64,000 nt of DNA from Flavobacterium sp. ZT3R18. Lineage in GTDB: Bacteria; Bacteroidota; Bacteroidia; Flavobacteriales; Flavobacteriaceae. Location of the stretch: positions 350,087 through 414,086 of the forward strand of contig NZ_VJZS01000001.1 in assembly GCF_007097385.1 (NCBI RefSeq), written 5' to 3'. This document shows positions 16,767 to 24,127 of the stretch, piece after piece; positions within the stretch are counted from its first letter, which is position 1; each line of letters opens with the position of its first letter. Position numbers and translations under genes: made by a program. The notes below the pieces were generated by a model. That model was not told the DNA's origin, did no database searches, and saw nothing but the letters and a program-made list of their open reading frames with translations.

Positions 16767-17392
16767 ACGATTTCTAAAGTTTTAGCTTTATTGACTAAAT
16801 CTACTAGATTTGTAACGTTTAATTTAGTTAACAATCGCAACTTGTAAGTGCTGATTGTTTTTTCGTTGAGGGTTAATATCTCAGCGATTTCATGGTTTTT
16901 CTTACCATCACTTAAGTAACGCAAAACTTCCACTTCGCGGTTGGACAGTTTCCTGTACAAACGTTCGCTTTTGCTTTGTTTTGCAATTAAAGCAATGTTT
17001 TTCATGACTGCTTCATTCATGATTATTTTTCCTTGGTTCACTTTAATGATCGATTGACCTAAAGTTTCCAGCTTTTCGGTTTTGTGTACAAATCCAGAAA
17101 CTCCTGCTTTAATAGCATTTGGAGCGTAAATCTGTTCTGAAAGGCCGCTGTAAAAAATAATTTTTGTTTTTGGAAAATTTTTCAAAATCGATTTGACTTC
17201 GAAAATGCTAGATAATCCTTCGAGTTCTAAGTCCAAAACTAGAACGTCGATTTCCTTCGTAAGAAGGATGTCTTTCACCATTGTGAAATTTCCTACGTTT
17301 GCAACGATAGAAATGTCCGCATGGTCTTTAAAGTACGATTTGATTCCAAAATGTACTACAGGATAGTTATCTGCTAAACAAACTTTGATCAT
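16763..17392 (-). CDS. NarL/FixJ-family response regulator
   Basis: The protein has 209 residues. A receiver domain (about 1-120; acidic Asp8, phosphorylation site Asp54 in VLDLEL) is followed by a LuxR-type helix-turn-helix (LSNREVEVLRYLSDGKKNHEIAEIL, described here by its ends LSNREVEVL and NHEIAEIL, near 146-170). It is probably a cytosolic DNA-binding transcription factor controlled by phosphorylation. No kinase gene is adjacent. The targets are unknown. Its 3' end overlaps dnaG tail to tail by 4 nt. Confidence 0.88.
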   Translation of the reverse strand: MIKVCLADNYPVVHFGIKSYFKDHADISIVANVGNFTMVKDILLTKEIDVLVLDLELEGLSSIFEVKSILKNFPKTKIIFYSGLSEQIYAPNAIKAGVSGFVHKTEKLETLGQSIIKVNQGKIIMNEAVMKNIALIAKQSKSERLYRKLSNREVEVLRYLSDGKKNHEIAEILTLNEKTISTYKLRLLTKLNVTNLVDLVNKAKTLEIV

Positions 17393-17478
17393 GGTATTTA
17401 TTTTTAGGATTGTTTATGAAGCCATAAAATTACTAAAAATTTTTCAATAAGTCTAATTTTTCGGACAAATTATTTTTT

Positions 17479-18276
17479 TTATGTTAAAATAGTACAAACT
17501 GGTATCGAATTCATTTTGTGATGGTTGATTTTATTGAGTTTTTTGTATATTTTTAACACTTCTTCCTCTCTATCCGAAAAGGTGTTTTGATCAGTTTTTG
17601 CCTCTTCTATAGTCATTGCCCACTCTAATTCGTCGTAACTTGCTCCAATTTGGTCTTCATCTGTTCGTTCATCGCCAAATAATCCATCGGTTGGAGCTGC
17701 TGTTAAAATAGAATTTGGAATTTTTAAATAGCGACCTAAAGCATATACTTCGGATTTCATTAAATCAGCAATTGGACTTAAATCTACTCCACCATCTCCG
17801 TATTTGGTAAAGAATCCAACACCAAAATCCTCTACTTTGTTTCCTGTTCCAGCAACCAATAGACCGTAAATGCCAGCGAAATAATATAAAGTGGTCATTC
17901 TTAGTCGGGAACGGGTGTTGGCAAGAGACAAGTGTAGTTTGTGTAAATCGCTTGTTTCTGGAACCTGTTTCTTGAAATCCTCAAAAACCGATGTTAAGTC
18001 CGCTTCAACACTAGTGACGTTTGGGAATTGGTTTTTTAATTGTTCAATATGCTCACGCCCACGGGTAACATGACTGTGAGCCTGATGAATCGGCATTTCA
18101 ACACATAAAACCTTAAAACCGGTTTGGGCACATAGTGCTGAGGTTACTGCAGAATCTACTCCTCCAGATATACCAATTACAAATCCATTAACTTTTGAAT
18201 TCTCTGCGTATGTTTTTAACCAATTTACAATGTGCAAGTTGACTTTTTCGATTTCAAGCGTCCTTTTTTTAGTCAT
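17479..18276 (-). CDS. nadE: NH3-dependent NAD+ synthetase
   Basis: This 265-residue cytosolic enzyme makes NAD+ from deamido-NAD+, ATP and ammonia, the last step of NAD synthesis. The ATP-pyrophosphatase loop SGGVDSA is at 37-43, and GTGNKVEDFGVGFFTKYGDG holds the deamido-NAD and metal contacts. No glutaminase domain is present, so it depends on free ammonia. It is divergent from gldB. I recall the same nadE-gldB-gldC neighbourhood in Flavobacterium johnsoniae, which supports the genus-level reading. Confidence 0.93.
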   Translation of the reverse strand: MTKKRTLEIEKVNLHIVNWLKTYAENSKVNGFVIGISGGVDSAVTSALCAQTGFKVLCVEMPIHQAHSHVTRGREHIEQLKNQFPNVTSVEADLTSVFEDFKKQVPETSDLHKLHLSLANTRSRLRMTTLYYFAGIYGLLVAGTGNKVEDFGVGFFTKYGDGGVDLSPIADLMKSEVYALGRYLKIPNSILTAAPTDGLFGDERTDEDQIGASYDELEWAMTIEEAKTDQNTFSDREEEVLKIYKKLNKINHHKMNSIPVCTILT

Positions 18277-18305
18277 AATAGTTTAAGTTTTAAAAAGCAG
18301 GGATG

Positions 18306-18314
18306 TATATTTGC
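18306..18314 (+). promoter_or_regulatory. -7 element, candidate gldBC promoter
   Basis: TATATTTGC is a perfect TAnnTTTG plus C on the plus strand within the nadE-gldB divergent region. It would give a leader of roughly 165 nt before gldB that includes the hairpin at 18434-18468. Confidence 0.5.
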
Positions 18315-18433
18315 AAAATAAATAGAGCAAGTGCCTCGCAATTTGTTCGGAAACAAATTTAAATAAAATATTATAAATGAAATCCGCAGATCATCATTGG
18401 TTTGAAAAAAAAATATTGATGATGTGCGAATTT

Positions 18434-18468
18434 CTCCCGATAGCTATCGTCCCGATAGCTATCGGGAG
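18434..18468. repeat. Palindromic CCCGATAGCTATCGGG hairpin in the gldB leader
   Basis: CTCCCGATAGCTATCG (18434-18449) pairs perfectly with 18453-18468 around a 3-nt loop, and each arm also contains the palindrome GATAGCTATC. It belongs to the same dispersed family as 141-243 and 50931-51056. It lies 15 nt before the gldB ATG. Confidence 0.7.
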
Positions 18469-18483
18469 ACAAATAAAAAATCA

Positions 18484-19440
18484 ATGAAAAAATATCTATT
18501 ACCTATAGTTTTTTGTTTGCTTTTTTGGTCTTGCGATCAAAAAAGTAAGGTCGAAAAAGCTATTGAAGAAACTCCCGTAACAATTAAGGTAGAGCGTTTT
18601 GATAAAATATTTTTTGAGACTCCTCCTAAAGATCTTGCCAAAGTAAAAAAGCAATTTCCTTATTTTTTCTCACCGAAGATAAACGACACGGTATGGTTGA
18701 ATAAAATGCAAGCGCCTATTTGGAGAGAAGTGTATAGCGAAGTGCAAAAAAAATATTCTAACATTGAAGGTGTTCAAAATGATTTAGAGACTTTGTATAA
18801 GCATATTAAATACTATTTCCCGGAAACAAAACAACCGAAATTGATCACGTTGATTTCGGATATGGATTGTAATAATAAAGCTATTTATGCTGATTCATTA
18901 GTGATTGTTTCTTTGGAATTGTATTTAGGAAAAGAACATAAGTTTTATCAGTTTCCAAAATACATTAAGCAAAATTTTGAGCAAAGCCAAATCATGCCGG
19001 ATATTGTGACTAGTTTTTCTGTTAGAAAAATTGCGCCTCCTACAGATAAAAATTTCGTGTCCCAAATGATTTATTTTGGGAAACAACTGTATCTAAAAGA
19101 TGTTTTGCTGCCAGAGTCTAGTGATGCCGATAAAATAGGATATACTCCCGAGCAAATTGTTTGGTGTCAGGAAAATGAAGGGTATATTTGGCGTTATTTT
19201 GTCGAAAGACAAATGCTTTTTAGTGACGACCAAAAATTAACGAATCGTTTTATTGATCCAGCCCCTTTTTCTAAATTTTATTTAGAGATCGATAACGATT
19301 CTCCGGGACAAGTTGGATCTTGGATAGGATGGCAAATGGTTCGCTCTTTTATGGCAAATAATGATGTTACGGTAGCCCAGTTGATGAAAACGGATGCCAA
19401 AGAAATTTTCGAAAAATCAAAATACAAACCCAAGAAATAA
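18484..19440 (+). CDS. gldB: Gliding motility lipoprotein GldB
   Basis: This 318-residue lipoprotein (lipobox LFWSC, Cys17) belongs to the GldB family. In F. johnsoniae GldB is required for gliding motility and works together with the type IX secretion/gliding apparatus in the cell envelope. The ATG at 18484 places a proper signal peptide first. A longer frame from 18424 would translate the palindromic repeat and is rejected. The last base of the stop codon is the first base of the gldC ATG, so the two genes are co-translated. Conserved segments such as ISDMDCNNKAIYADSL and GSWIGWQMVRSF support the family call. Confidence 0.93.
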   Translation: MKKYLLPIVFCLLFWSCDQKSKVEKAIEETPVTIKVERFDKIFFETPPKDLAKVKKQFPYFFSPKINDTVWLNKMQAPIWREVYSEVQKKYSNIEGVQNDLETLYKHIKYYFPETKQPKLITLISDMDCNNKAIYADSLVIVSLELYLGKEHKFYQFPKYIKQNFEQSQIMPDIVTSFSVRKIAPPTDKNFVSQMIYFGKQLYLKDVLLPESSDADKIGYTPEQIVWCQENEGYIWRYFVERQMLFSDDQKLTNRFIDPAPFSKFYLEIDNDSPGQVGSWIGWQMVRSFMANNDVTVAQLMKTDAKEIFEKSKYKPKK

Positions 19441-19775
19441 TGTCAGATAAAAATACCTCAGAAATTAAATTTCTAATCGAATTAGATGAAAACCGTGTTC
19501 CCGAAAAACTTTTCTGGACAGCAAAAGACGGTGGAGTAGAACTTTCGGAATCAAAAGCAATTATGCTTAACGTTTGGGACAGCAAAGCAAAAGAAAGTAT
19601 GCGTATCGATTTGTGGACCAAAGAAATGCCGGTTGATGAAATGAAAATTTTCTTTCATCAAACCTTAGTTGCCATGGCAGATACTTTTAAAAGAGCAACT
19701 AACGATGAAAAAATGTCGGATACGATGTTGGATTTCTGTGATTATTTTGCCGAGAAACTAGATTTGAAAAAATAA
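19440..19775 (+). CDS. gldC: Gliding motility protein GldC
   Basis: This 111-residue protein without signal peptide or membrane segment matches the GldC family. It begins with a polar strand-rich half (IKFLIELDENRVPEKL) and ends in a helical half. In F. johnsoniae, loss of gldC reduces rather than abolishes gliding. It follows gldB with a one-base overlap. The biochemical role is unknown. The rest of the gliding machinery is not in this window. Confidence 0.93.
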   Translation: MSDKNTSEIKFLIELDENRVPEKLFWTAKDGGVELSESKAIMLNVWDSKAKESMRIDLWTKEMPVDEMKIFFHQTLVAMADTFKRATNDEKMSDTMLDFCDYFAEKLDLKK

Positions 19776-19841
19776 TCTTATTTTTTTATAATTTTCTGTT
19801 ACATATTGAGCGTTTATTCGTCTTTTTTAAAAACAGAACTT

Positions 19842-20297
19842 ATGAAGAATTTAATTGTGTTATCGCTTGTGTGTCTTTTGGTTTCTTGTGGAGCAAAAAC
19901 ACCTTATGAAGCTTTTAGAAAAGAAAATAAAAAGGATGTTGCCCTATCTTTTGGTGCTTCTCGATTTGTTGTAAATGCTCTTATCCGGGACAAAGAGTTT
20001 AGAAATTTTACCCAACAGTCTGGTGTTAAAAAGTATCACATATTGGTAGCAAAAGAAAATCCAGAATTTTTAAAATCAAATTTTGGTGGCTTTTTAAAGA
20101 ACAACAATTTTGAAGAGGTTTTTCATTCCAATACTTCTGATGGGAAAATTTATATTTATTCCTGTGAAAAAGGAGATAAGCTAAAGGAGGTTATTGTGAA
20201 GATTGAAGGTGGTTCACAAATGGTACTCTTAAGCGTTCAAGGAGATTTAAAAATAAATGATTTTGAAAAACTGACAGCTTTCAATGACTTAAATTAA
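19842..20297 (+). CDS. DUF4252-like lipoprotein
   Basis: This 151-residue lipoprotein (LLVSC, Cys16) starts at the ATG at 19842, because an upstream frame would place 12 residues before the signal peptide. The mature part alternates strands and helices and includes LIRDKEFRNFTQQSG and KVIVKIEGG-like segments that fit DUF4252. The function of that family is unknown. It lies 66 nt after gldC and could be part of the same transcript, which ends at the terminator at 20325-20367. Confidence 0.75.
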   Translation: MKNLIVLSLVCLLVSCGAKTPYEAFRKENKKDVALSFGASRFVVNALIRDKEFRNFTQQSGVKKYHILVAKENPEFLKSNFGGFLKNNNFEEVFHSNTSDGKIYIYSCEKGDKLKEVIVKIEGGSQMVLLSVQGDLKINDFEKLTAFNDLN

Positions 20298-20324
20298 TAT
20301 TATTTAAAATAATAGTTGGTATAA

Positions 20325-20367
20325 AAAAATCCCAAAACCAGATAATAAATACGGTTTTGGGATTTTT
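20325..20367. terminator. Bidirectional terminator
   Basis: AAAAATCCCAAAACC and its exact complement form a 15-bp stem with a 13-nt loop, with A and T runs on both flanks. It serves the DUF4252 gene on one strand and engB on the other. Confidence 0.88.
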
Positions 20368-20391
20368 TTTATTTTAGAGAAGTTCGGTTTT

Positions 20392-21021
20392 CTAGAATCC
20401 TGAATTGTTAGGGTTATTCTTGAATACCTCTTGATTTACATCGTCTATATAACTTAACAATTCTTCTTTTCCGGTAGATTCTGTTGCAGATGTTACAAAG
20501 TATTGTGGCATTTCGGCCCAGTTGTTGGCAAACATTTGTTTTTTGTAAGCAGCAATATGAGAATCGATTTTTACTTTACTGATTTTATCGGCTTTGGTAA
20601 AAATAATGCAAAACGGAATTTCGCTTTCTCCCATATACGACATGAATTCAATGTCAATGGTTTGTGCTTCATGACGGATGTCTATTAGAACAAAGGCGCA
20701 AACCAATTGCTCTCTAGTTTCAAAATAATCAGTGATGAATTCTTGAAAAATAGATTTCGTTTTTTTAGAAACTTTGGCATAGCCATAACCGGGTAAATCG
20801 ACAAGAAACCAATTGCTATTGATTAAGAAGTGATTGATTAGTTGTGTTTTTCCGGGTCTCCCAGAAGTTTTGGCTAATTTTTTGTGGTTCGTCAGCATAT
20901 TGATCAATGAAGACTTACCAACATTAGATCGACCAATAAAAGCATATTCGGGCATAAAATCCTTAGGACATTTGCTTACGTCTGAGTTGCTTATTATAAA
21001 TTCGGCAGTATTAATTTTCAT
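20392..21021 (-). CDS. engB: Ribosome biogenesis GTPase EngB (YihA/YsxC)
   Basis: This 209-residue GTPase has G1 GRSNVGKS (30-37), G3 DLPG (75-78) and G4 TKAD near 143. It helps assemble the 50S ribosomal subunit and is essential in many bacteria. The start ATG gives the usual short N-terminus before the GTPase domain. It shares a bidirectional terminator with the DUF4252 gene and lies downstream of the alpha/beta hydrolase gene on the same strand, 112 nt away. Confidence 0.94.
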   Translation of the reverse strand: MKINTAEFIISNSDVSKCPKDFMPEYAFIGRSNVGKSSLINMLTNHKKLAKTSGRPGKTQLINHFLINSNWFLVDLPGYGYAKVSKKTKSIFQEFITDYFETREQLVCAFVLIDIRHEAQTIDIEFMSYMGESEIPFCIIFTKADKISKVKIDSHIAAYKKQMFANNWAEMPQYFVTSATESTGKEELLSYIDDVNQEVFKNNPNNSGF

Positions 21022-21133
21022 ATGAAGTTAATATTTTTTTTATAGGAATATGGTATCGCTATTCTTTATTCCTAATTTGTATTTTGGAATCATAGCGATT
21101 TCATGTCTGTGTGTGTAAATTTCGCCTTTCGGT

Positions 21134-21907
21134 CTAGTGTTCTGCTAAATGGGTATGTGTTAGCCAATCTTCAAGGTGTTTGTTGAACTCCTCAGGTTGT
21201 TCCATCATAGCGGCATGTCCGCATTTGTCAATCCAGTATAAGGTAGAATTAGGTAATAATTTATTGAATTCTTCAGCCACATCTGGTGGAGTAACTTTGT
21301 CGTTTTTTCCCCAAATAATACAGGTCTGCACATGCATTTTTGGCAAATCTTTAGCCATATTATGACGAATTGCACTTTTGGCAATAGTCAACGTTTTAAT
21401 TAATTTGATTCGATCATTTACCGTTGCGTACACTTCATCGATAAGTTCAGGAGTCGCTATTTTTGGATCGTAAAAAACATCTTCGGCTTTTTTCTTGATG
21501 TATTCGTAGTCACCTCTTTTTGGGTAACTGTCCCCCATGGCACTTTCGTATAATCCAGAACTACCCGTAATCACTAGCCCAGAAACTTTTTCTGGAAACA
21601 TTTTGGTATGGTATAATGCGATATGACCTCCCAATGAATTTCCTAAAAGTATTACTCTGTCCAGTTTTTTGAAAGTAATGAAGTTCTTTACATAAACAGC
21701 AAAACTTTTTACATTCGTTTTTAAAATATTTTGAGTGTAAATAGGCAAATCGGGAATGATGATTTTGTATCCTTTATTGGAAAAATAACTAGCTACAGCG
21801 TCAAAATTACTTAGACCACCCATTAAACCATGTAAAATAACAATTGGGATTCCTTCTCCTGCTTCGTAATAACTGTATTTACCTTCTTGTTTGTAATACT
21901 TTTCCAT
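21134..21907 (-). CDS. Alpha/beta hydrolase
   Basis: This 257-residue hydrolase has an oxyanion-region HGLMGG (26-31), the nucleophile elbow GNSLGG (Ser91), Asp203 (GKNDKVT) and His231 (CGHAAMME), a complete catalytic triad. There is no signal peptide, so it is cytosolic. The start at 21907 is preferred. The upstream ATG at 21928 would begin within a few bases of the predicted transcription start from the -7 element at 21935-21943. The substrate is unknown; the fold resembles ester and C-C bond hydrolases. Confidence 0.88.
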   Translation of the reverse strand: MEKYYKQEGKYSYYEAGEGIPIVILHGLMGGLSNFDAVASYFSNKGYKIIIPDLPIYTQNILKTNVKSFAVYVKNFITFKKLDRVILLGNSLGGHIALYHTKMFPEKVSGLVITGSSGLYESAMGDSYPKRGDYEYIKKKAEDVFYDPKIATPELIDEVYATVNDRIKLIKTLTIAKSAIRHNMAKDLPKMHVQTCIIWGKNDKVTPPDVAEEFNKLLPNSTLYWIDKCGHAAMMEQPEEFNKHLEDWLTHTHLAEH

Positions 21908-21934
21908 TTTTATTTTTAACAATTTCAATTTGCA

Positions 21935-21943
21935 ACAAATATA
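21935..21943 (-). promoter_or_regulatory. -7 element of the alpha/beta hydrolase gene
   Basis: On the minus strand this reads TATATTTGT, a perfect TAnnTTTG, 28 nt upstream of the chosen start. Confidence 0.55.
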
Positions 21944-22189
21944 AGGTTTAAAAAATTAAAATGAATTTTAACAGCTATTTTTTAACCTTTTATTCTATTA
22001 GCAAAAAGTGATAAAGATTTGTCTTAAATGATGCTTTTTTCATTCAATAATGTTGAAATTTTAATATAGGAAATGTCCTTTTTTTTGAATAAATCCGCTG
22101 CTTTTTTGCATAACACAGCCTTTCTTACAAATAATATATTACAAAGCTAATGTGTTGATTGTCCATAAACTAAGGGTTTTTGATTCAAA

Positions 22190-22240
22190 GTGGTTAAACT
22201 TATTAACAAAGTGGGGGATAGTGGTAAAATGTGGTAAAAT
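22190..22240 (+). promoter_or_regulatory. Probable MraZ operator: tandem GTGG boxes
   Basis: Three ten-base units stand back to back: GTGGGGGATA (22211), GTGGTAAAAT (22221) and GTGGTAAAAT (22231). A fourth, GTGGTTAAAC, lies at 22190, 21 bp (two units) earlier. Two are preceded by AAA, giving AAAGTGG. MraZ proteins of E. coli (TGGGN boxes) and Mycoplasma (AAAGTGK boxes) bind such direct repeats and autoregulate the dcw operon. The array ends 6 bp before the -7 element, where a bound protein would block or contact RNA polymerase. Confidence 0.7.
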
Positions 22241-22246
22241 TTTATA

Positions 22247-22255
22247 TATTTTTGC
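22247..22255 (+). promoter_or_regulatory. -7 element of the mraZ/dcw promoter
   Basis: TATTTTTGC, a perfect TAnnTTTG plus C, lies 23 nt before the TTG start of mraZ and excludes a GTG start at 22231 that would lie upstream of it. Confidence 0.65.
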
Positions 22256-22278
22256 TTAATACAATTAATACAATTTAC

Positions 22279-22752
22279 TTGGACACAATTATAGGGACAT
22301 ATGAGTGTAAAGTCGATGCAAAAGGACGGGTTTTATTGCCTGCTCCCTTGAAAAAGCAATTGGCTTCCTCGCTTCAAAACGGTTTTGTTTTGAAGCGTTC
22401 TGTATTTCAGCCTTGTTTAGAATTGTACCCAATGGAAGAGTGGGATTTGATGATGAAAAAAATCAATAAACTAAACCGATTTGTAAAAAAGAACAATGAT
22501 TTTATCCGTCGATTTACTGCTGGCGTAAAAGTGGTAGAAATAGATGCGTTGGGTAGATTGTTGGTTCCTAAAGATTTAGTAGTGTTTGCCAGTATTTTTA
22601 AAGATGTGGTTTTTTCATCTGCGGTTAATATAGTAGAGATTTGGGATAAAGATTTATATGAAAAATCAATAGACGGAGAAGATGTTGATTTTGCGGATTT
22701 AGCCGAGGAGGTAATGGGAAATTTAAATGACGACGACAATGGAATATCATAA
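22279..22752 (+). CDS. mraZ: Transcriptional regulator MraZ
   Basis: The protein has 157 residues with two SpoVT-AbrB-type repeats, each carrying the MraZ signature: VDAKGRVLLP in the first and IDALGRLLVP in the second. MraZ forms a ring-shaped oligomer that binds repeats in front of its own operon and tunes dcw expression. The TTG start at 22279 gives the family N-terminus (DTIIGTYECK), whereas a longer GTG frame would precede the promoter. It opens the cluster and overlaps rsmH by 26 nt. Confidence 0.92.
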   Translation: MDTIIGTYECKVDAKGRVLLPAPLKKQLASSLQNGFVLKRSVFQPCLELYPMEEWDLMMKKINKLNRFVKKNNDFIRRFTAGVKVVEIDALGRLLVPKDLVVFASIFKDVVFSSAVNIVEIWDKDLYEKSIDGEDVDFADLAEEVMGNLNDDDNGIS

Positions 22753-23647
22753 TCCAGTATTGCTTCACGCTTCTGTTGATGGGTTGAATATAAACCCTGA
22801 TGGAATTTATGTGGATGTTACTTTTGGAGGTGGAGGACATTCAAAAGAAATTTTGAGTAGACTTGGTCCTAACGGAAAATTATTTGCTTTTGATCAAGAC
22901 GAAGACGCTTTGGCGAATGCTTTGCCTGACGAAAGATTTACACTTATTAATGAGAATTTTAGATTTATAAAAAGATTTCTACGTTTTTATGGTATAAAAG
23001 AGGTTGATGGAATTTTGGGAGATTTGGGGGTTTCTTCGCATCAATTTGATGTGGCGGAAAGAGGTTTCTCTACGCGTTTTGATGCCGAATTGGATATGAG
23101 AATGAGTCAGAAAAATGATTTGAATGCGTATAGAGTTGTCAATGAATATGACGAAGCTAACCTTAAACGTGTTTTCCTAGATTATGGAGAATTAAAAAAT
23201 GCTCCAGCTTTGGCAAAAACAATTGTAGAGGCTAGAGAACACCGACCAATCAAAACCACTGATGAATTGAAAGAAGTTTTGATGAAATATTTGCCCGAAA
23301 GAGTTCGGAATAAAATATTGGCTCAAATCTATCAAGCGATTCGTATTGAAGTCAATCAAGAAATGGATGTTTTGAAAGAATTTTTAGAACAATCCCTTGA
23401 GATTTTGAAGCCAGGTGGTAGATTAAGCGTTATTTCCTATCATTCATTAGAAGATCGATTGGTAAAAAGATTTATCAAAAACGGAATGTTCGAAGGGGAG
23501 CCAGAACGTGATTTTTATGGTAATTTCTCGGTTCCTTTTAAAACCATTGGAAAGCTAATTGTTCCCGATCATGCCGAAATCAAGATCAATAATAGAGCAA
23601 GAAGCGCAAAATTAAGAATCGCTGAGAAAAGGGAAAAGAAAGTTTAG
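22727..23647 (+). CDS. rsmH: 16S rRNA (cytosine1402-N4)-methyltransferase
   Basis: This 306-residue SAM-dependent enzyme (MraW) modifies C1402 in the ribosomal P site. The SAM loop GGGGHS is at 34-39, and RLSVISYHSLEDRLVK is the family hallmark near the C-terminus. The start could be the ATG at 22727 or one four codons later (22739, MEYHNP); both lie inside mraZ. It is the second gene of the dcw cluster. A short repetitive spacer follows at 23648-23730. Confidence 0.94.
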   Translation: MTTTMEYHNPVLLHASVDGLNINPDGIYVDVTFGGGGHSKEILSRLGPNGKLFAFDQDEDALANALPDERFTLINENFRFIKRFLRFYGIKEVDGILGDLGVSSHQFDVAERGFSTRFDAELDMRMSQKNDLNAYRVVNEYDEANLKRVFLDYGELKNAPALAKTIVEAREHRPIKTTDELKEVLMKYLPERVRNKILAQIYQAIRIEVNQEMDVLKEFLEQSLEILKPGGRLSVISYHSLEDRLVKRFIKNGMFEGEPERDFYGNFSVPFKTIGKLIVPDHAEIKINNRARSAKLRIAEKREKKV

Positions 23648-23730
23648 AAGGTTTAAGGGTTTAGAAGGTTTAGATTTTTTAAGAGTTTAAAAAGGTTTAA
23701 AAGTTTAGATTGTTTAAAATTTAAAAAATG
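23648..23730. repeat. Low-complexity GGTTTAGA/AGGTTTAAAAG spacer
   Basis: GGTTTAAGGGTTTAGAAGG and AGTTTAAAAAGG words repeat in imperfect tandem between rsmH and ftsL. Similar short-word spacers lie before ftsW, murG, murC and the GatB/YqeY gene. Confidence 0.55.
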
Positions 23731-23779
23731 ATTGAATCTACGTGTGCTTATCACGAATAAAAAAATAGAGCAAGACATA

Positions 23780-24127
23780 ATGAAAGGTGGAATTTATAAC
23801 ATATTAAAAGCACAGTTTCTTATAGATGATAACGCTATCAAAAATTGGCGTTTTATTGTTTTTGTGATTTTACTGGCTATAATAATGATTGCCAATACGC
23901 AACGTTACGAACAAAAGGTATTTAAGATTATTGAATTAACGAATCATGTTAAAGAATTACGCTCTGAATTTGTAGATAAACGTTCTGAGTTAATGAAACT
24001 CAAAATGGAATCTACTGTTTCGGCAAAAATGGAGGGAAAACAAATTTTTCCATCCGCGGTACCGCCTGTTAAAATTGAAGTTAGAAAAGTAGAAGAGAAA
24101 AATTTCTTAGAAAGAATATGGCAGTAG
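23780..24127 (+). CDS. ftsL: FtsL-like cell division protein
   Basis: This 115-residue bitopic membrane protein has a short cytoplasmic part, a transmembrane helix at about 28-46 (FIVFVILLAIIMIAN) and a periplasmic coiled coil (about 50-85). Its size, topology and place between rsmH and ftsI identify the Bacteroidota FtsL-like protein, which scaffolds FtsI, FtsW and FtsQ. The ATG at 23780 is chosen over an upstream frame at 23732 that adds charged residues. The 3' end overlaps ftsI by 10 nt. Confidence 0.85.
   Translation: MKGGIYNILKAQFLIDDNAIKNWRFIVFVILLAIIMIANTQRYEQKVFKIIELTNHVKELRSEFVDKRSELMKLKMESTVSAKMEGKQIFPSAVPPVKIEVRKVEEKNFLERIWQ

Noticed and set aside
18424..18483. Longer N-terminus for GldB
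   Set aside because: It would translate the palindromic hairpin (repeated PDSYR) ahead of the lipoprotein signal.
22231..22278. GTG start of mraZ at 22231
   Set aside because: It lies inside the GTGG array, upstream of the -7 element, and adds residues not found in MraZ proteins.
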